In this document: positions 62,997 to 64,000 of the stretch, one piece after another
How the letters are laid out: every line of letters starts with the position of its first letter
Numbering within the stretch: position 1 is the stretch's first letter
DNA from: Paraburkholderia sp. CNPSo 3274
GTDB lineage: Bacteria > Pseudomonadota > Gammaproteobacteria > Burkholderiales > Burkholderiaceae
Assembly (NCBI RefSeq): GCF_024206475.1
Contig: NZ_JAMBPR010000016.1
Location: 62,001 to 126,000, forward strand
Length of the DNA stretch: 64,000 bases
Reading direction: 5' to 3'
The notes under the pieces: generated by a model
Seen by the model: the letters and a program-made list of their open reading frames with translations, nothing else
Told to the model about the DNA's origin: nothing
Databases searched by the model: none
Made by a program: the position numbers and the translations under genes

Positions 62997-63106
62997 GTAA
63001 CGCGCGCGCACGGGCCGTTTGCTTACAGGTCTTCCACCTGGGTTACGAGGTGTTACCGCGAAAGGCGTGTGTAATGTCGCGTAATCTCGGCGGCCCGCCG
63101 CGTAAC
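62997..63106. promoter_or_regulatory. Array of GTAAY/RTTAC half-sites (likely response regulator boxes)
   Basis: Six TTAC/GTAA pentamers form a near-mirror array: CTTAC 63022, GTTAC 63042, GTTAC 63052, then GTAAT 63071, GTAAT 63081, GTAAC 63102, with spacings 20, 10, (19), 10, 21. A seventh GTAAC lies at 62997. The tight pairs read as GTAAC-N5-GTAAC and GTAAT-N5-GTAAT, the layout of CpxR-type boxes (GTAAA-N5-GTAAA). Location between divergent OmpR-type and Spy-like genes supports regulation, but binding is inferred. Confidence 0.65.
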
Positions 63107-63219
63107 ACGCGCTGCCTGCCGGGTCGATACGCTAGGGACACCGGTTGCGAGCGCCACCACTTTCCAGAGCGCCGCGCCAGACCGGATAAAACCCTCATGG
63201 ATTTGTCAGGAGCATCACC

Positions 63220-63786
63220 ATGTACAAGACGACTTCGCGCCTTCTCGCTATCGCCGCTGCCTCGCTCGCACTCACCGTGGGCGCCACCGCCGCGAACGCC
63301 CAGACCCCGCCGCCGGGCGGTCCCGGCATGATGCACAGCGGTCCGGGCATGCATGGCGGCCCCGGCATGCACGGCGACTTCATGCTCGGCTTCAAGAAGC
63401 TGCACGACAAGCTGAACCTGAACGCCGCGCAGGAAAAGCAATGGCAGGCCGCGCTCGACACGATGAAGCAGAACGGTCAGGCCATGCGCAAGAATCATGA
63501 ACAGATGAAGCAGCAGTTCGATTCGATGAAGAACCAGCCGATCCTCGACCTGGCCGCCATGCACACGGCGCACGAGCAGGTGGAGCAACAGAACCAGCAG
63601 CTGCGCGAGCAAACCACGCAAGCGTGGCTCGCCTTCTACAGCGGCCTGAACGACCAGCAGAAGACGACCGTGAGCACGGCGATCAAGGAGCGCTTCGCGA
63701 AGATGGAGCAGCGCCACGAGCAGATGCGCGAGCGCTGGGAGCAGCACCACAAGGGCGGCGCTTCGGCACCGGCCGCGCAGCAGTAA
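63220..63786 (+). CDS. Spy/CpxP family periplasmic protein
   Basis: The 188-residue protein has a signal peptide with cleavage after ANA (residue 27), then a Gly/Pro/Met/His-rich stretch with repeats of GPGM(H/M) (about 32-52), and a helical domain with LNLNAAQEKQWQAALD and a later LNDQQKTTVS, the LTxxQ-type repeats of the Spy/CpxP family. The helices are rich in Gln, Met and Lys. Spy-type proteins are periplasmic chaperones or metal-responsive sensors induced by envelope stress. It is divergent from the two-component genes across the GTAAY box array. Confidence 0.9.
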   Translation: MYKTTSRLLAIAAASLALTVGATAANAQTPPPGGPGMMHSGPGMHGGPGMHGDFMLGFKKLHDKLNLNAAQEKQWQAALDTMKQNGQAMRKNHEQMKQQFDSMKNQPILDLAAMHTAHEQVEQQNQQLREQTTQAWLAFYSGLNDQQKTTVSTAIKERFAKMEQRHEQMRERWEQHHKGGASAPAAQQ

Positions 63787-63850
63787 TCGGCCCACAGACG
63801 CGCCGCCTCGCTGCGGCGCGCCATTGCGCAAACACGTGCAAATGCGCGAC

Positions 63851-63886
63851 AAAGCGCCGCGGGATTCGTCCCTGCGGCGCTTTTTT
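63851..63886 (+). terminator. Intrinsic terminator after the Spy-like gene
   Basis: GCGCCGC (63854-63860) pairs with GCGGCGC (63874-63880), extended inward by GGGA/TCCC around a TTCG loop; TTTTTT follows (63881-63886). It lies 65 bases after the stop and may also end the convergent gene at 63926. Confidence 0.88.
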
Positions 63887-63925
63887 CATGGCGCGAGCGC
63901 GCGCCGGCCGCCGCCGGCCAAATAC

Positions 63926-64000
63926 TCAGACGAGATCGAACAGCAGCACTTCGGCCGCTGCGCCGTTCGCGAGCGCGATGCCCGTCTCGGCCTCGATCAT
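63926..64000 (-). CDS. C-terminal fragment, probable pirin family protein
   Basis: The frame from 64000 down to the TGA at 63928-63926 encodes MIEAETGIALANGAAAEVLLFDLV, which is the tail end of a gene continuing beyond the window. The ending AEVLLFDL is typical of pirin/quercetin 2,3-dioxygenase-like cupins, but with 24 residues this is only a likely call. The terminator at 63851 lies beyond its stop on this strand. Confidence 0.45.
   Translation of the reverse strand: MIEAETGIALANGAAAEVLLFDLV

Overview
The window looks like core chromosome from a high-GC betaproteobacterium of the family Burkholderiaceae (Burkholderia, Paraburkholderia or Caballeronia type). This is inferred from overall gene content and protein similarity remembered from those genera, not from a search: a PHB depolymerase C-terminus, a solitary RsxB next to nth, paired monohaem cytochromes, BenE and ChrA transporters, a MctP-like transporter with a DUF3311 partner, and several families I know mainly from this group. 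I see no transposase, integrase, phage gene, rRNA or CRISPR array. The only RNA gene found is one tRNA-Arg(CCT).

Layout. 1-4.4 kb: end of phaZ, a TetR regulator, rsxB, nth, a DUF1841 gene and two c-type cytochromes. 4.7-10.1 kb: a MoxR ATPase with its VWA partner, BenE, transaldolase and a VOC protein. 10.1-16.5 kb (minus strand): FUSC protein, DUF3311/sodium-solute symporter pair, spermidine-synthase-like protein, TonB-like lipoprotein, a DNA glycosylase and UbiC. 16.5-25 kb: htpG, a MocR-type regulator with a repeat-rich promoter, a glyoxalase-like protein, an EamA exporter, and an aminotransferase, RidA, PhzF series. 25-34 kb: a GGDEF-EAL protein, ChrA, and a minus-strand operon (MHS transporter, M20 carbamoylase/amidohydrolase, acetylpolyamine-deacetylase-like enzyme) facing a divergent LysR regulator. 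34-41 kb: parC, parE and the ABC-F protein Uup.

41-47 kb: a 14-bp tandem repeat array, rubredoxin, tRNA-Arg, a second small array of the same repeat, two short unknown genes, then a solitary Dcm cytosine methyltransferase with its Vsr repair nuclease, a PEBP protein and an MFS exporter. 47-54.7 kb: otsA, small hydrophilic proteins, two sigma-54 activators (one with and one without a receiver domain), and a pair of translationally coupled paralogous lipoproteins. 54.7-58 kb: an ABC importer with a double-length permease and no binding protein. 58-64 kb: a diguanylate cyclase, a small Cas2/SinR-like protein, an EnvZ/Cpx-like two-component system, a divergent Spy/CpxP-like periplasmic protein, and the tail of a likely pirin.

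The observations most worth following are: (1) the nearly mirror-symmetric array of GTAAY half-sites between the two-component system and the Spy-like gene; (2) the two arrays of the same 14-bp repeat flanking rubredoxin and tRNA-Arg; (3) the coupled lipoprotein paralogues beside twin sigma-54 activators; (4) the deacetylase/carbamoylase/transporter operon; (5) the palindrome cluster in the MocR promoter; and (6) the small Cas2-fold-like protein. No clearly new multi-gene system stands out. These are candidates based on reading alone.
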